Below, in pieces: positions 23,353 through 33,308 of a stretch of 64,000 nucleotides of DNA. The position numbers and the translations under genes were made by a program. This DNA comes from Puccinia triticina. Lineage: Eukaryota; Basidiomycota; Pucciniomycetes; Pucciniales; Pucciniaceae. The DNA is taken from positions 992,001 through 1,056,000 of the forward strand of contig NC_070566.1 of NCBI RefSeq assembly GCF_026914185.1. The letters are read 5' to 3'. The notes below the pieces were generated by a model that ran no database searches, was not told the DNA's origin, and was given only the letters and a program-made list of their open reading frames with translations. The first letter of the stretch is position 1. The number at the start of each line of letters is the position of its first letter.

Positions 23353-24006
23353 TGTTGAGAGTCAAGCCCTTGCGTCAGCTTGAGCTTTTCTCTGGCCTTG
23401 TGGATGTCACTCGACCATTACATAATCATTGCCTATTCCTCTAGTCTCTCAGACTCCCTAGCTCGCCTCTTTCGTCCAAACCAACAAAACGCTAATCATC
23501 AACTTCACAACCGCTCATCTCAACTACTCGATTCACTCAATCTCTTCTCATCCGCAAGCTTCAACATTTCCGAATATTTAAACTCGACTTCTCCCTCACC
23601 TCGCTTCCTTTCCTCGGGGAACTCACTTGACTTATTTTTTTAATACGTCACTTCACAGTCTCAACCGCCTCATTCACATCGCCATCCGGACTGTCTGTTC
23701 CTCCCGAAGACCTTCACACATTCATCTTCAAAACTCGCCAAAGCCTCAAGATCCCTCACCTCTCCCTCAAACACATCTCTCGGTCGTATGTTCCAAAAAC
23801 TCTTTCCTTACTTCTGAGCTCTCCTGTTGACCTTTTTCTTTTTAGTCTGCTCTTCTGTTTTTTCTTTCCTCAAATCTTTTTTGTCGTGCTCTTCTCCTTG
23901 TCGTGTTTGCCTTCAGGTACTTTCCTTTATTTTTTGTTCTTTTTGTTTTGTCTTCTTTTTCTTTTGTGTCTGATAAAATTGCAATCCTTCAGTTTGATAT
24001 TTAACA
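23353..24006 (+). repeat. Left LTR of Copia 2
   Basis: 654 bp, TGTTGAGAGTC to ATATTTAACA, with long C/T-rich stretches. It matches 28040-28693 at all but about six positions. Confidence 0.95.
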
Positions 24007-24020
24007 GATTTACAGTCTTG
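24007..24020 (+). other. Primer binding site of Copia 2: half-tRNA (Tyr) type
   Basis: GATTTACAGTCTTG follows the LTR directly. Its complement CAAGACTGTAAATC is the anticodon arm of tyrosine tRNA as known from yeast, a 14-base match that includes the GUA anticodon. No tRNA 3'-end match is present. Confidence 0.7.
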
Positions 24021-24077
24021 TTCTTGGAACCGCAATTCCTCAGAAATATTGAACTCTCTTAAAGGCAAACATCCGAC

Positions 24078-27000
24078 ATGTCCAACGCTGAAGCATTGGA
24101 CAACTTAAGCCGACAAAACATCCCTATGCTCAACGGTGACAACTATGCACATTGGAGCGATAGGATGATGATTTATCTTAGAGGAAGAAAACTTTTTGGT
24201 GTTTGTCAAAAAACCATCGATAAAGAAGCAACAGAAGACATCAAGACCGTCTTTCAAGAGGAGAATTACCTCGCTATATCGCTCATCACAGCAAGACTCG
24301 AGGAGAAATGTTTTAATGAGGTCGTCAATTCCGAAACTCGGGATAGTGCTGCTCTTCTCTGGTCAAAAATAGCCGATTCATACGCATCACAATCCATCAT
24401 AAATCGCGGACACGTCTTCATGAAATGGTCAGCTATCAGATACACAGGAGATCTTCAAGTTTTCATCAACACTGTTTGAAAACAACTCCGGGAGATCGAA
24501 TTGGTTGAAAAGAAGATGCCTGGCAATGTCCTTTCCTACGAGATCCTCGGCAAACTCATGGGAAATAAAGAGGTGGATATGATTGTCGACAAGATTGCTC
24601 TTTCCGAAGAATCCGTAGCCACCCCGTATAGCTGTCTCGATGCCCTTCGGCTCTTCAGAACTCACACTCTATCCAAAGCCATGCATCAAGATAACGGGAA
24701 ACAATCGAATTCAGCTTCAGCACTTGTCTCCTCCGTTCCAACCAAATTTCCTCAGAAAGTCGTTCATCTCTGCGCCGGAACCAAAGACAATCCGCTCTCC
24801 ACCTCTCATCCCAAAAGCAGGTGTTATCACAAGTATCCAAACCTTTGAACGCAAAAACCAAAGAACGCCAGTGCTTCCCTGGCTCAAGCCTCCGCTTTCG
24901 TTGCGTCCTCGGGAAAATTATCCTCTAAAACCCTCGTCATGGATACTGCAGCTACCCATCATATGCTCAGTGATAAATCTCTCTTTGTCAATCTCATCTT
25001 GGAAATCGTTCCCATCACCACTGGCAATCCAAATGACTCCTTACTTGCTGAAGGTCACGGCTCCGCGAAAATTTTCTCAAACGGAAAAGTCATAGAGCTC
25101 TCGGATTGTCTCTACGTTCCGACTATATCTCAACAATTGATATCACTTGGACTTCTCTTTCCTGAAACTCTCCTCATTAAAAAAGAAGGAAATCAGTTTT
25201 CAGTGTCCAACGGAATCGATGTCCTCTTCATTGGACAAATCGTCAATGGACTTCTTCATTCCTCATACTCGGTTCCCGCGGCCCTATTCTCCAAATCCTC
25301 AATCACTTCCAATGTTTGGCATTATCGACTTGGGCACCCAAGCAATCAAGTGCTGAAATCAATGAGACTCTTGAACGGTGATCCAAACGAATCTTGTGAA
25401 GTGTGTCTTTGCTCAAAAATGACTCGTCTTCCATTTTCAAATCATTTTTCTCCTGCAAATTTCCCTCTCCATCGCCTTCACGTTGATCTTGTTGGACCCA
25501 TTACTCCTTCTACTCTCTCTGGATTCAAGTACTTCCTAACGGTTGTTGATCAGTTTTCGTCCTTTAAATTTGTTCGCTTCCTTAAGGCAAAGTCGGAAAC
25601 CCTGGACGCCCTAAAATCGCTCATCATCGCAATCGAAAACATTCAAGAACGCCATGTGAAAGAGATTGTGTCAGACAATGGGGGGGAATTCGTCAATCAG
25701 GCTTTCGAGGCCTTCACCTCAGAGAAAGGGATTCTACACTTGTTCTCGCCTCCCTACACACCCGAACTCAACGGCTTCGCTGAAAGAGCAAACAGAACGA
25801 TTTTAGACAAGGCTCGATGTTTACTATCCACAAGCAATCTACCAAAGTCGTACTGGGGCGAAGCAGTCAACACCGCCACGTTTCTTTCAAATCTCCTCAT
25901 CACTCCCTCTCGATCAAACAAGTCCCCTTATGAAATATGGACTAATTCGGCCACTCCACTTCGACGAGTTAAAACCTTTGGCTGTCAAGTAGTCATCTCC
26001 ATTCCCAAACATAAACGCTCCTGGAAACTCGCCGACACCGGAGAGTTAGGGATTCTTGTGGGATTTGAAAATGACGGGACGATATACAAGGTCATCAGAA
26101 TTAGTGACGTCAAACTCATTCGTACCAGGCACGCACTATTCAGAGAAACCATCTTTCCCTCTCTTACCTGTCCTAACAATGGCTCTGATTCCAGGGATAA
26201 TTCCTTTGTCATCGAAGACACTCCGGCCTTAAGTTTTGATCCCTTCGAAGACGACGAGTTTCACGATTGCCCTGAACACTCAGACACAAGCTCGGACAGT
26301 GATTCCTCGGATGATAACAATCTGGATCATCCTCATGAAGCTCCCATCGTTCCTCTTCCTGAAAATTCAGCTCAAAATGTTATCCCTACTACAACATCCA
26401 GCATTATTCGTGGTGACATTACCTCGGAAAACATCCTCAATCACTCTCGAAGACCTCGCGCTTTTGTCATGACAGCAAACGATGAAGTTCCCAAACACTT
26501 CCATCAAGCCATCAACTGTCGTGAGTCTCAACAGTGGATCGCTGCAATCAAAAAGGAGCTAAAAGCAATGGAAACACTCAAAGTCTGGTCAATTGTAACG
26601 ATTGTCCCTGGAGTAAAATTGGTGGGAACAACCTGGGTCTTCCGAAAAAAGAAGGATGGATTGTGTGAAATCGAATTTAAAGCGCGACTATGCGCACAAG
26701 GCTTCTCTCAAACATACGGTGTAGATTTCTCAAAAACTTTTGCACCTACTGGACGACTAAACTCTCTTCGTTTACTCATATCATTTGCATCAGCTATGAA
26801 TTGGGATATTCAACAACTCGACGTGAAAACAGCATTTCTAAATGCTGATCTTGAAGAATCGGTCTACCTCTCAATTCCCCAAGGCGTTTCAGCGGATAAG
26901 AAAACACACTGTCTAAAGCTTCATAAAGCAATATACGGTCTCAAACAGGCTCCCTTGGCCTGGTACAACCGCTTGTCAAATTGGCTAGTAAATTCCGGAT

Positions 27001-28070
27001 TCACCTGTGCGGTCTCAGATCCTTGTGTTTTCTTTTGACTTCTCCCCGACCCGATTTACTTGTTCATTCATGTCGACAATATCGCTGTCTTTGGTCCACA
27101 AGTTGAACCATTCAAAGTTGCCATCAAGAAGGAATTCAACATGAAAGATCTCGGACGAGCTGACTTGCTTCTCGGCATCAAAATTCTTCACCAACCCGGG
27201 GCTATCATCTTAACTCAACAACACTACGTCAATTCCGTTCTTGACTTATATGGAATGAAATCGTGTCGACCAGCTGTTACTCCTTTAGTTCCAAACTCTC
27301 ACCTCGACAAAGCTTCAGAAGAAGATGCCAAGGAGTTTCTTGCCTTGGGAGAAAATTATCGGAGTGCAGTCGGTTCCCTCAGCTATCTAAGCACTGCGAC
27401 TCGGCCCGACATCGCATACGCGGTCAGCAATCTCTTGCAATTTTTGGAAAATCCTGGAATCAAACATTGGGACGCATTCAAACATGTTCTTTGATACTTA
27501 AGTGGCACACCTGACTATGGCCTTGTCTATGCTCGCGGGGTTCCTTCACCGCTACGAGGTTTCACCGACGCAGACTGGGGAAATTGTCCTGTCACTCGAA
27601 GATCTGTGACCGGCTTCCTTGCGTTGGTCAACGGTCACATCACTTGCTGGCAAACCAAGAAACAACCCGTTGTGTCTCTGTCCTCGTGTGAAGCCGAATA
27701 TCAAGCTCTCACCGACTTCTCCTGCGAACTTCTTTGGATGAGACAACTCTGTATTGAACTTCAACTTTCCAACTTCGACGAGGCCACTGTGATCCATGAA
27801 GACAATCAAGGATGCATTGCAGTAGCAAACTTTGAAGCCAACAGTAACTTGAAGAAAATGAAACACGTCAAAATTCAACTCCATTTTATTCGAGACGTGA
27901 TTAAAACCTCCAAAATAGTGCTTCAATATACCCCTACTCTGGAAATGCTCGCAGATTTCCTCACGAAGTCTGTTCCTCAACCAGCCCTAGTAAAATCCCT
28001 TGGAGCTATTGGACTTCTGCGACTAGAGGAAAGGGGGGGTGTTGAGAGTCAAGCCCTCGCGTCAGCTTGA
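24078..28070 (+). pseudogene. Copia 2 gag-pol polyprotein, one frame interrupted by four TGA codons
   Basis: A single frame of about 1,330 codons runs from ATG 24078 (MSNAEALDNLSRQNIPMLNG) into the right LTR. It has gag, a protease with MDTAATHHML, integrase with WHYRLGHPS, HVDLVGPITP, VSDNGGEFV and NGFAERANR, reverse transcriptase with KARLCAQGFSQTYGVDF, and RNase H with TDADWGN, SSCEAEYQAL and HEDNQGCIAV. TGA stops lie at 24477, 24846, 27036 and 27492, each preceded by T and each fitting a former CGA. There is no frameshift. The polymerase box reads IHVDN instead of the expected HVDD; the Asp-to-Asn change is a G-to-A that equals TCG to TTG on the other strand. The copy is therefore dead at several points. 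Confidence 0.9.
28028..28039 (+). other. Polypurine tract of Copia 2
   Basis: GGAAAGGGGGGG abuts the right LTR. Confidence 0.85.
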
Positions 28071-28693
28071 GATTTTCTCTGGCCTCGTGGATGTCACTCG
28101 GCCATTACATAATCATTTCCTATTCCTCTAGTCTCTCAGACTCCCTAGCTCGCCTCTTTCGTCCAAACCAACAAAACGCTAATCATCAACTTCACAACCG
28201 CTCATCTCAACTACTCGATTCACTCAATCTCTTCTCATCCGCAAGCTTCAACATTTCCGAATATTTAAACTCGACTTCTCCCTCACCTCGCTTCCTTTCC
28301 TCGGGGAACTCACTTGACTTATTTTTTTAATACGTCACTTCACAGTCTCAACCGCCTCATTCACATCGCCGTCCGGACTGTCTGTTCCTCCCGAAGACCT
28401 TCACACATTCATCTTCAAAACTCGCCAAAGCCTCAAGATCCCTCACCTCTCCCTCAAACACATCTCTCGGTCGTATGTTCCAAAAACTCTTTCCTTACTT
28501 CTGAGCTCTCCTGTTGACCTTTTTCTTTTTAGTCTGCTCTTCTGTTTTTTCTTTCCTCAAATCTTTTTTGTCGTGCTCTTCTCCTTGTCGTGTTTGCCTT
28601 CAGGTACTTTCCTTTATTTTTTGTTCTTTTTGTTTTGTCTTCTTTTTCTTTTGTGTCTGATAAAATTGCAATCCTTCAGTTTGATATTTAACA
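28040..28693 (+). repeat. Right LTR of Copia 2
   Basis: 654 bp, same ends as the left copy, followed by ACTTG. Confidence 0.95.
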
Positions 28694-28900
28694 ACTTGAG
28701 GTAAAAAAAGTGGGATCACGGAATCAAGTTGGAGAAGGAGGAGAGGTACAAAGATCAAAAGTTTGAATTGGAAAAACTCAATTGCCAAGGTTCTCAAGAG
28801 AATAAGTCAAAGAAGATGAAGGTTTTTGCCAAGTTTTTAGATGCTGGAAAGTCTATAGATGAGATTGAGAGGATTGCTAAGCTCTTGAACTAACTCACTA

Positions 28901-29078
28901 CAGTCAAACCTGTCTAAGGGCATACCCTTTTAACAGCATAATCTGCCTAACAGCATGGAAAAAGACTTCCCCAAATTCTTGATTGCCCAGCGAAATCACC
29001 ATCTCTAAGGGCATAACCTGACTAAAGTCATACCAAAAGTCTTCTCCCAAAGGGTATGCCCTTAGACAGGTTTGACTG
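28901..29078. mobile_element. Pogo/Tc1-like MITE with TA target duplication
   Basis: 178 bp with inverted repeats CAGTCAAACCTGTCTAAGGG at the left and the exact complement at the right, each extended by CATACC; TA on both sides (28899-28900, 29079-29080). The CAGT...AACCT ends are typical of pogo-like elements. It landed ten bases after the stop of the decayed gene. Confidence 0.85.
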
Positions 29079-29343
29079 TATATGAGCTCTAAATGACAAA
29101 TCTTTTTTCTTTTTTTTTTTGCTTGACAAGTGAATCTTCAATTTTTTTTATTTTGCCTTTTTTAGGATATGCAAGTGAATCATGAAGCAGTTTAGCTTTA
29201 TCACAAGGAATCCAGTCTTTCTTGTCTTTACTTTTTTTGTAGTACTCATCTTTGATCAGTTGCAAGGCTTAAAGCCTTTTCTCTCAAGACTCTTCTGCTG
29301 AGGAAAGCAAAAGAATCTGTTTTGGGATTTTTCCCAGTCCAAG

Positions 29344-29813
29344 CAACGGTGGGCCGCTACGCTACACTACGCTACAGGGCCACTTAGCGTTAGCGTAGCG
29401 GCAAAAAGCGCCCGCCAATTTTGAGTAGCATGAGCGCGCTGTTAGCGCCGCTACGCTGCGCTAATTTTCAGCGGCACTAACAGCGCGCCAATTGTTTGTT
29501 AGTGTTAGCGCGCCACTACAGACACTACGCTACGCTGCGCTACAGCGCTTTTAGGGGAAAAAAGGCCTTTTTTCAGCTAAAAGCACTGTGGCGCACCGTA
29601 GCGCGCGCTCTTTTGCGCCCTGCATGTGTAGCGTTAGCGCAATTGCGCGCATCCGCGCTAACGCTACGCTAACAGCTAAATTAGCTGCGCACCCTTTGCG
29701 CGTAGCGTTAGCGCAGAGAAGGCGCAATTCGCTAACGCTACACTAAAATTTAGCAGAATTCCGCTACGCTACGCCACGCTAACGCTACGGTTAGCGTAGC
29801 TGGCCCACCGTTG
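29344..29813. mobile_element. Word-repeat foldback element B1 (GCTACG/TTAGCG family), 7-bp target duplication
   Basis: Perfect 12-base terminal repeats CAACGGTGGGCC/GGCCCACCGTTG; GTCCAAG on both sides (29337-29343, 29814-29820). The 470-bp interior is made of GCTACG, TTAGCG and GCGC words in both orientations. A truncated inverted copy lies at 54907-55234 and aligns along most of its length. Confidence 0.9.
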
Positions 29814-29999
29814 GTCCAAGGGAGGTTGATAGAACAAGATGAGGATGGGCCCAGTTTTCAAACACCCTCTGGTGAACCAGAAGCAGCTGGGCATGGCAAG
29901 AAGTAGTTCCCAACTCAGATAGATGTTGCTTTTGATTCCAAAAGCAACTATGGGAATACATGCAAAGAAAATACACCACTCAGAGTCAGAGGGCCTGAT

Positions 30000-30373
30000 C
30001 TAAGGTTCCGATCCGGACCCCGCAGATCCGGAGAAATCCGGAAACCCCGCAGGCCGGATCAGGGTTTGGGATTGAGCTCAAGAGATCCGGAATCCGGTTG
30101 GATAGTGAAAAGCGCTCCAAAAGCGAGATTTATGCGGGTAAACTTCAGAAAACACCCGAAAATAGGGTCTTTTCTTGGGGAATACCCGTCAAAACCGCAT
30201 GAATTGGGAACTCTACCGGGGAATCCCCGGCATACCCAATCAAATTGGCACTTTTTTTGGGAAATGCCCCATGCTTTCAGATCCGGGAAAATCTGGCCGG
30301 ATTCCGGATAATACCAGGGTCAGGGTGCGGGATGGGTGATATCCGGCTCCGGGGCACCGGATTGGAACCTTAG
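30000..30373. mobile_element. Word-repeat foldback element C (ATCCGG family)
   Basis: Ends CTAAGGTTCCGATCCGG and CCGGATTGGAACCTTAG are inverted; the flanks share CCTGAT (29994-29999, 30374-30379), or GCCTGAT if the right end is one base shorter. The interior repeats ATCCGG/CCGGAT. Removing it keeps the host hAT frame open (...RVRGPDPNEIAPD). Confidence 0.8.
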
Positions 30374-31260
30374 CCTGATCCCAATGAAATAGCACCTGAT
30401 CAAGACACAGAAGCTGCTTCAGTACAATCAAGCACCTAATTGAAGCTTCAGGAGCTTACCAAAAAGGTATGTATGACTTATCATTTTAAAACTAAAAACT
30501 TTGTCACATGCAGATCATCAACATTGAGAGAAAAACACCTTTCACTTAAATGTCTTTGACAGCTTGATTTAGTTATTAAACAGATAACTTGATCAGCAAA
30601 AAAATACTCAATCTTTCAGTCTTCAGACAACTGCTCAAAATTTGGGGATAAAAGTTTCCCCTTTGATTTCAGGGTACGGAATCCCCTGGAACATCCACTG
30701 TCAGAGTTACCAGAAGGCTATCAACACCTGTGATTTCATTGAAATCTTTCTCAAAGACAACCAGGAGGATGGAGGAGTGAAAATATTTGTTGACACACCA
30801 TTTCAAAAGATTGGAATGAACTGGACAGTCTCAACCAGGAGCTGGAGGTTTCACCTTGTGCAACATTTGGCTGTTGGTCAAAATATCACTCTTCCAATTC
30901 ATGTAGGTTTTTGTTGAGCTTACTTCCAAAATGGAAGGGGATTCATCCTTGGGAATGCATGTCCTACCAATATACTTGGAACTGAAAGAAAATCTTGATG
31001 AAAAGATTCTCAAGTCACAAGAAACTGATTTGCTGTACCCAATGTATCACACCATGTTCAATCATGTGGAGAAGTAACGGGACAAGGCCATGGAATGTGA
31101 TACAAGCTTTTCTGATGCCCAGAATTCCTCTTCTGGGATAAGTTTCCCTTTCTGGCAGGTTGTTGAGCAGGACAACTTCTTTGAGTGGAGGTCTGTGGTC
31201 AACTTCTTGGGTTTAGCAATTGATTGAATTGCAATGGTGTTTTTTGTTGACTCATTGTTG

Positions 31261-32404
31261 ATGGAAGGTGGAATACATAGCTTTAAAAGATTTTTAGTGG
31301 TGCTTAGATGAGGAGGTTGGCTGATTGGGTACAGTTTTCAGAGGTGGTTCCAATGGCTATCCACCTGAAGGGATCTCTTGCAGGTGAGTTATATCTGCAC
31401 CAATGGATCTCTGACCGGAGACAGTGATATTTGGTAGGATATATATCTGACCAGTGGACAAGATTTGTGAATTGCAATGGAACCTAAAGACCGGAGAAAA
31501 TTACAAGTTTTCCTTCTCAACTACTCACATCTGTGGGGCTCCCAGAATCGATGGGAAGTGGTGGACTTCCCGTTGCCTAAATGGCTTGATTTAGAGGGGT
31601 CTACTGAGCCTTGTTTGCTGGTGAAAACTTAATCTTTCAACTTTCACCAGCCAGTTAAAGTTTAGCCTGCTCAACAGATTGAGCAATTTTACACCACGGG
31701 TGCACTAAGCTGTCCCAAGGACAGCCCTCTGTGGGATGACCCCAGGACGGCACAATATACTCCACAGCCCATCCCAGGGGCATGCTCATCCAAATTTAAA
31801 TGATCATCACAGAGACGGCCCTACCTACCGTCACTGAAACGGCTTGAGTATACAGCCTGGGGCTGGATCAACAGTACCCTACTGCCATTCCGCGGCATGA
31901 AGGCTGCTAACCACGCACGTGGCCTGAATGGCCCATGTCTGTCCAATTCCCAGCAACCAAACATCCCCGGCCAGACAATGCGGCCCTGCCACAGCACTGG
32001 GACATTTGCACCACACCTCGTGGACTGCCCAGTAGCATGCATGGTTGGCTTGGATGCATCCCCAGGGCGTACTTGTACTGCACACCACCCAGCAGACTGG
32101 CTGCAAAAGGGCCAGCAGAGCGGCAGCTCTGCTTGCCAGGAAGCAACCAATGGTGAGGAACGCGCTTGTCCTGACCACCAAGGTCACAAAAGAACAAGAG
32201 ACAAGTTTGATTGCGCTGGCGCAATAGGCAAAATGAGATAGAAAAAAAAGAATTTACAATGAAAAATATGTACAAAAAATCCGACGGGAAACTATTTCCC
32301 GCGGTCAAAAATCAGCTGTGTTGTCTTGTAAAGCCGGTTTGTTGGTTGATTTGTTGGCTTCCATGCGAGCTAGTATCTGCTCCTTGGTTGGCAAAGCAAT
32401 GATT
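31261..32404. other. Gene-poor stretch between hAT remains and kinase fragment
   Basis: No supported gene. 31630-31660 has a short inverted repeat (GGTGAAAACTT and its complement). 31880-32220 is open in several frames on both strands, but the frames overlap each other and carry no motif, so I do not call them. Confidence 0.25.
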
Positions 32405-32918
32405 GCCGAGTCCATCTATACTTGAGCGCGGAGATGACTTTGGCGGCATAGAACCAGGTGTCGGCCTCGGGCAGCCGCTTGTCGGGCTGGGTCTGCAGCA
32501 TCCGGAACTGTCAACCGCTCACACTTGGTCAGCCTCTCGCTCGGGAGACGGGGAGGGAGGGGGAGGGAAGACGTACAAACTCGCCGCCCATGCAGTACTC
32601 CATGCAGAAGTGGAGGTAGTCTTCGGATTGGAAGGAGTGGTAGAGGGTGACACTGAACGGATGGTTGGATGCGGCGAGGATACCCTATAAAGTGGGTTTG
32701 TGAGTGAGTGAGTGAGTGTATGAGTTGAGTGAGTGGCGACAGACCTGTTCAGCAAGAGCGCGCTTGATCCGATGCTGCTGGATCATCTCCTTCTTATTAA
32801 GGACCTTCATAGCAAACAGTCTCTCAGGCTTCGGCGGGAGGAAGTTTCCGAGCTCGTCAGGGCCTGCGGAGTTCTGTTTGAGGTGGACGAGGTAGACCTT
32901 TCCAAGTATATGTGGGGG
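32405..32918 (-). pseudogene. Fragment of an AGC protein kinase (NRC-2/Fpk1-like), N-lobe only
   Basis: Three minus-strand exons join in phase: 32918-32745, 32684-32577 and 32507-32405, separated by introns of 60 nt (TGAG-repeat-rich) and 69 nt. The peptide has the strand with the catalytic Lys (RLFAMKVLNKKEM), then [31 protein letters not shown] and FRMLQTQPDKRLPEADT. This is the style of the fungal flippase-kinase/NRC-2 group. It starts in the middle of the Gly loop (only GKVYLV is left) and stops after ISALKY, before the HRD loop, so it cannot be active. Clean introns and few changes suggest a recent copy. It may be a captured fragment or the remains of a neighbour of the GMP synthase gene. 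Confidence 0.7.
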
Positions 32919-33308
32919 TAGCCCAGTCGCACAATTTTGCTGTTTCTGGGTTATCTGACTCTTGCTGCTGCAGGAGCATCGGATCTACGCCCATTTCCTG
33001 CCTCGGAAACGGTCAGCTGCTGCTGCCCAAGGCAAGTGGGCAGCTGTGGAGCAGGGGTGGCAATTTGATAGGCCATTCGCAACGGTTACCCATTGTGCTG
33101 ATCTCATGGCAGCCCAGGGACGGCTGCCCAGCTTGCGTGACGGCTGCGGAGCAGTCGCATCCCCAAGTTGGCTGAGGTGGGGCGGTTTGCGCCCACGGTG
33201 TAGGCGACTTTGAAACCCCGCAACCCCGCAGTGCGGCGAGCGGCGCAGCTGCCCACCACTCCGGTGTTCACAAAACTTCCCGAGAAATATTCACATATCC
33301 ATCTGACA
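32919..33308. other. Promoter region of GMP synthase with a possible small foldback repeat
   Basis: Contains GTGGGCAGCTGTGG (about 33029) and, inverted, GCGCAGCTGCCCACCAC (about 33243), with GCAGC words between. No TATA box is obvious. Translation of the next gene starts at 33309. Confidence 0.3.

Larger units (their letters stand above)
23353..28693 (+). mobile_element. Copia-type LTR retrotransposon 2, complete but with broken coding frame
   Basis: Two 654-bp LTRs (TGTTGAGAG...TTTAACA) flank a Copia polyprotein; the target duplication is ACTTG (23348-23352 and 28694-28698). It sits inside the decayed gene at 21240-28891. I count six LTR differences, about 0.9 percent; three are CpG transitions, two of them TCG/TTG. 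So it is older than Copia 1 but still recent. Confidence 0.95.
21240..28891 (+). pseudogene. Decayed spliced gene of a repetitive family, Lys-rich with NAM-associated-like C-terminus
   Basis: Coding pieces run from about 21243 (GKKPTWKESRPFLKN) to TAA at 28889-28891. Parts are 21243-21406 plus 21793-22338 (interrupted by element A2), 22537-23151 (Lys-rich, KRKRKQLPKSTS), and 23232-23352 plus 28699-28891 (interrupted by Copia 2). Donor GTGAGT follows 22338. Residues such as HTQLLCTGFGLTPNNQQ and the charged C-terminal helix (FLDAGKSIDEIERIAKLLN) resemble large families of unnamed rust proteins related to plant NAM-associated/Myb-like proteins, often tied to transposons; that link is from memory. 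In-frame TGA stops lie at 22330, 22928 and 23248, and a TAA at about 28704. Without both insertions and the stops it would be one gene. Confidence 0.6.
29190..31260 (+). pseudogene. Decayed hAT-type transposase, interrupted by two foldback elements
   Basis: Pieces in one order: LKTLLLRKAKESVLG before 29344, RLIEQDEDGPSFQTPSGEPE after 29813, and NEIAPDQDTEAASVQSS after 30379. Then, after an intron near 30457-30670, IPWNIHCQSYQKAINTCDFI and ELTSKMEGDSSLGMHVLPIY, LYPMYHTMFNHVEK and RDKAMECD. The last blocks match the pattern of hAT transposases near their dimerisation region (WN... then T..MEGD....HVLP.YLELK, then KYRDKAME). Several stops and a frameshift near 30905 show it is dead. Taking out elements B1 and C with one target duplication each keeps the frame open. 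The family call rests on memory of the pattern. Confidence 0.5.

Noticed and set aside
15622..28070. UGA decoded as an amino acid (altered code or readthrough)
   Set aside because: The intact genes in the window (GMP synthase, CMC2, the 645-aa gene, the transposase) use TGA or TAA only at their ends and code Arg with CGA. The TGA codons are confined to repetitive genes with other damage.
30000..30373. GC-rich regulatory island
   Set aside because: It has terminal inverted repeats and a flanking duplication, so it is an inserted element.
31821..32308. Several overlapping frames of 60-130 codons on both strands
   Set aside because: They overlap one another, have no motif, and no set of introns gives a better product.
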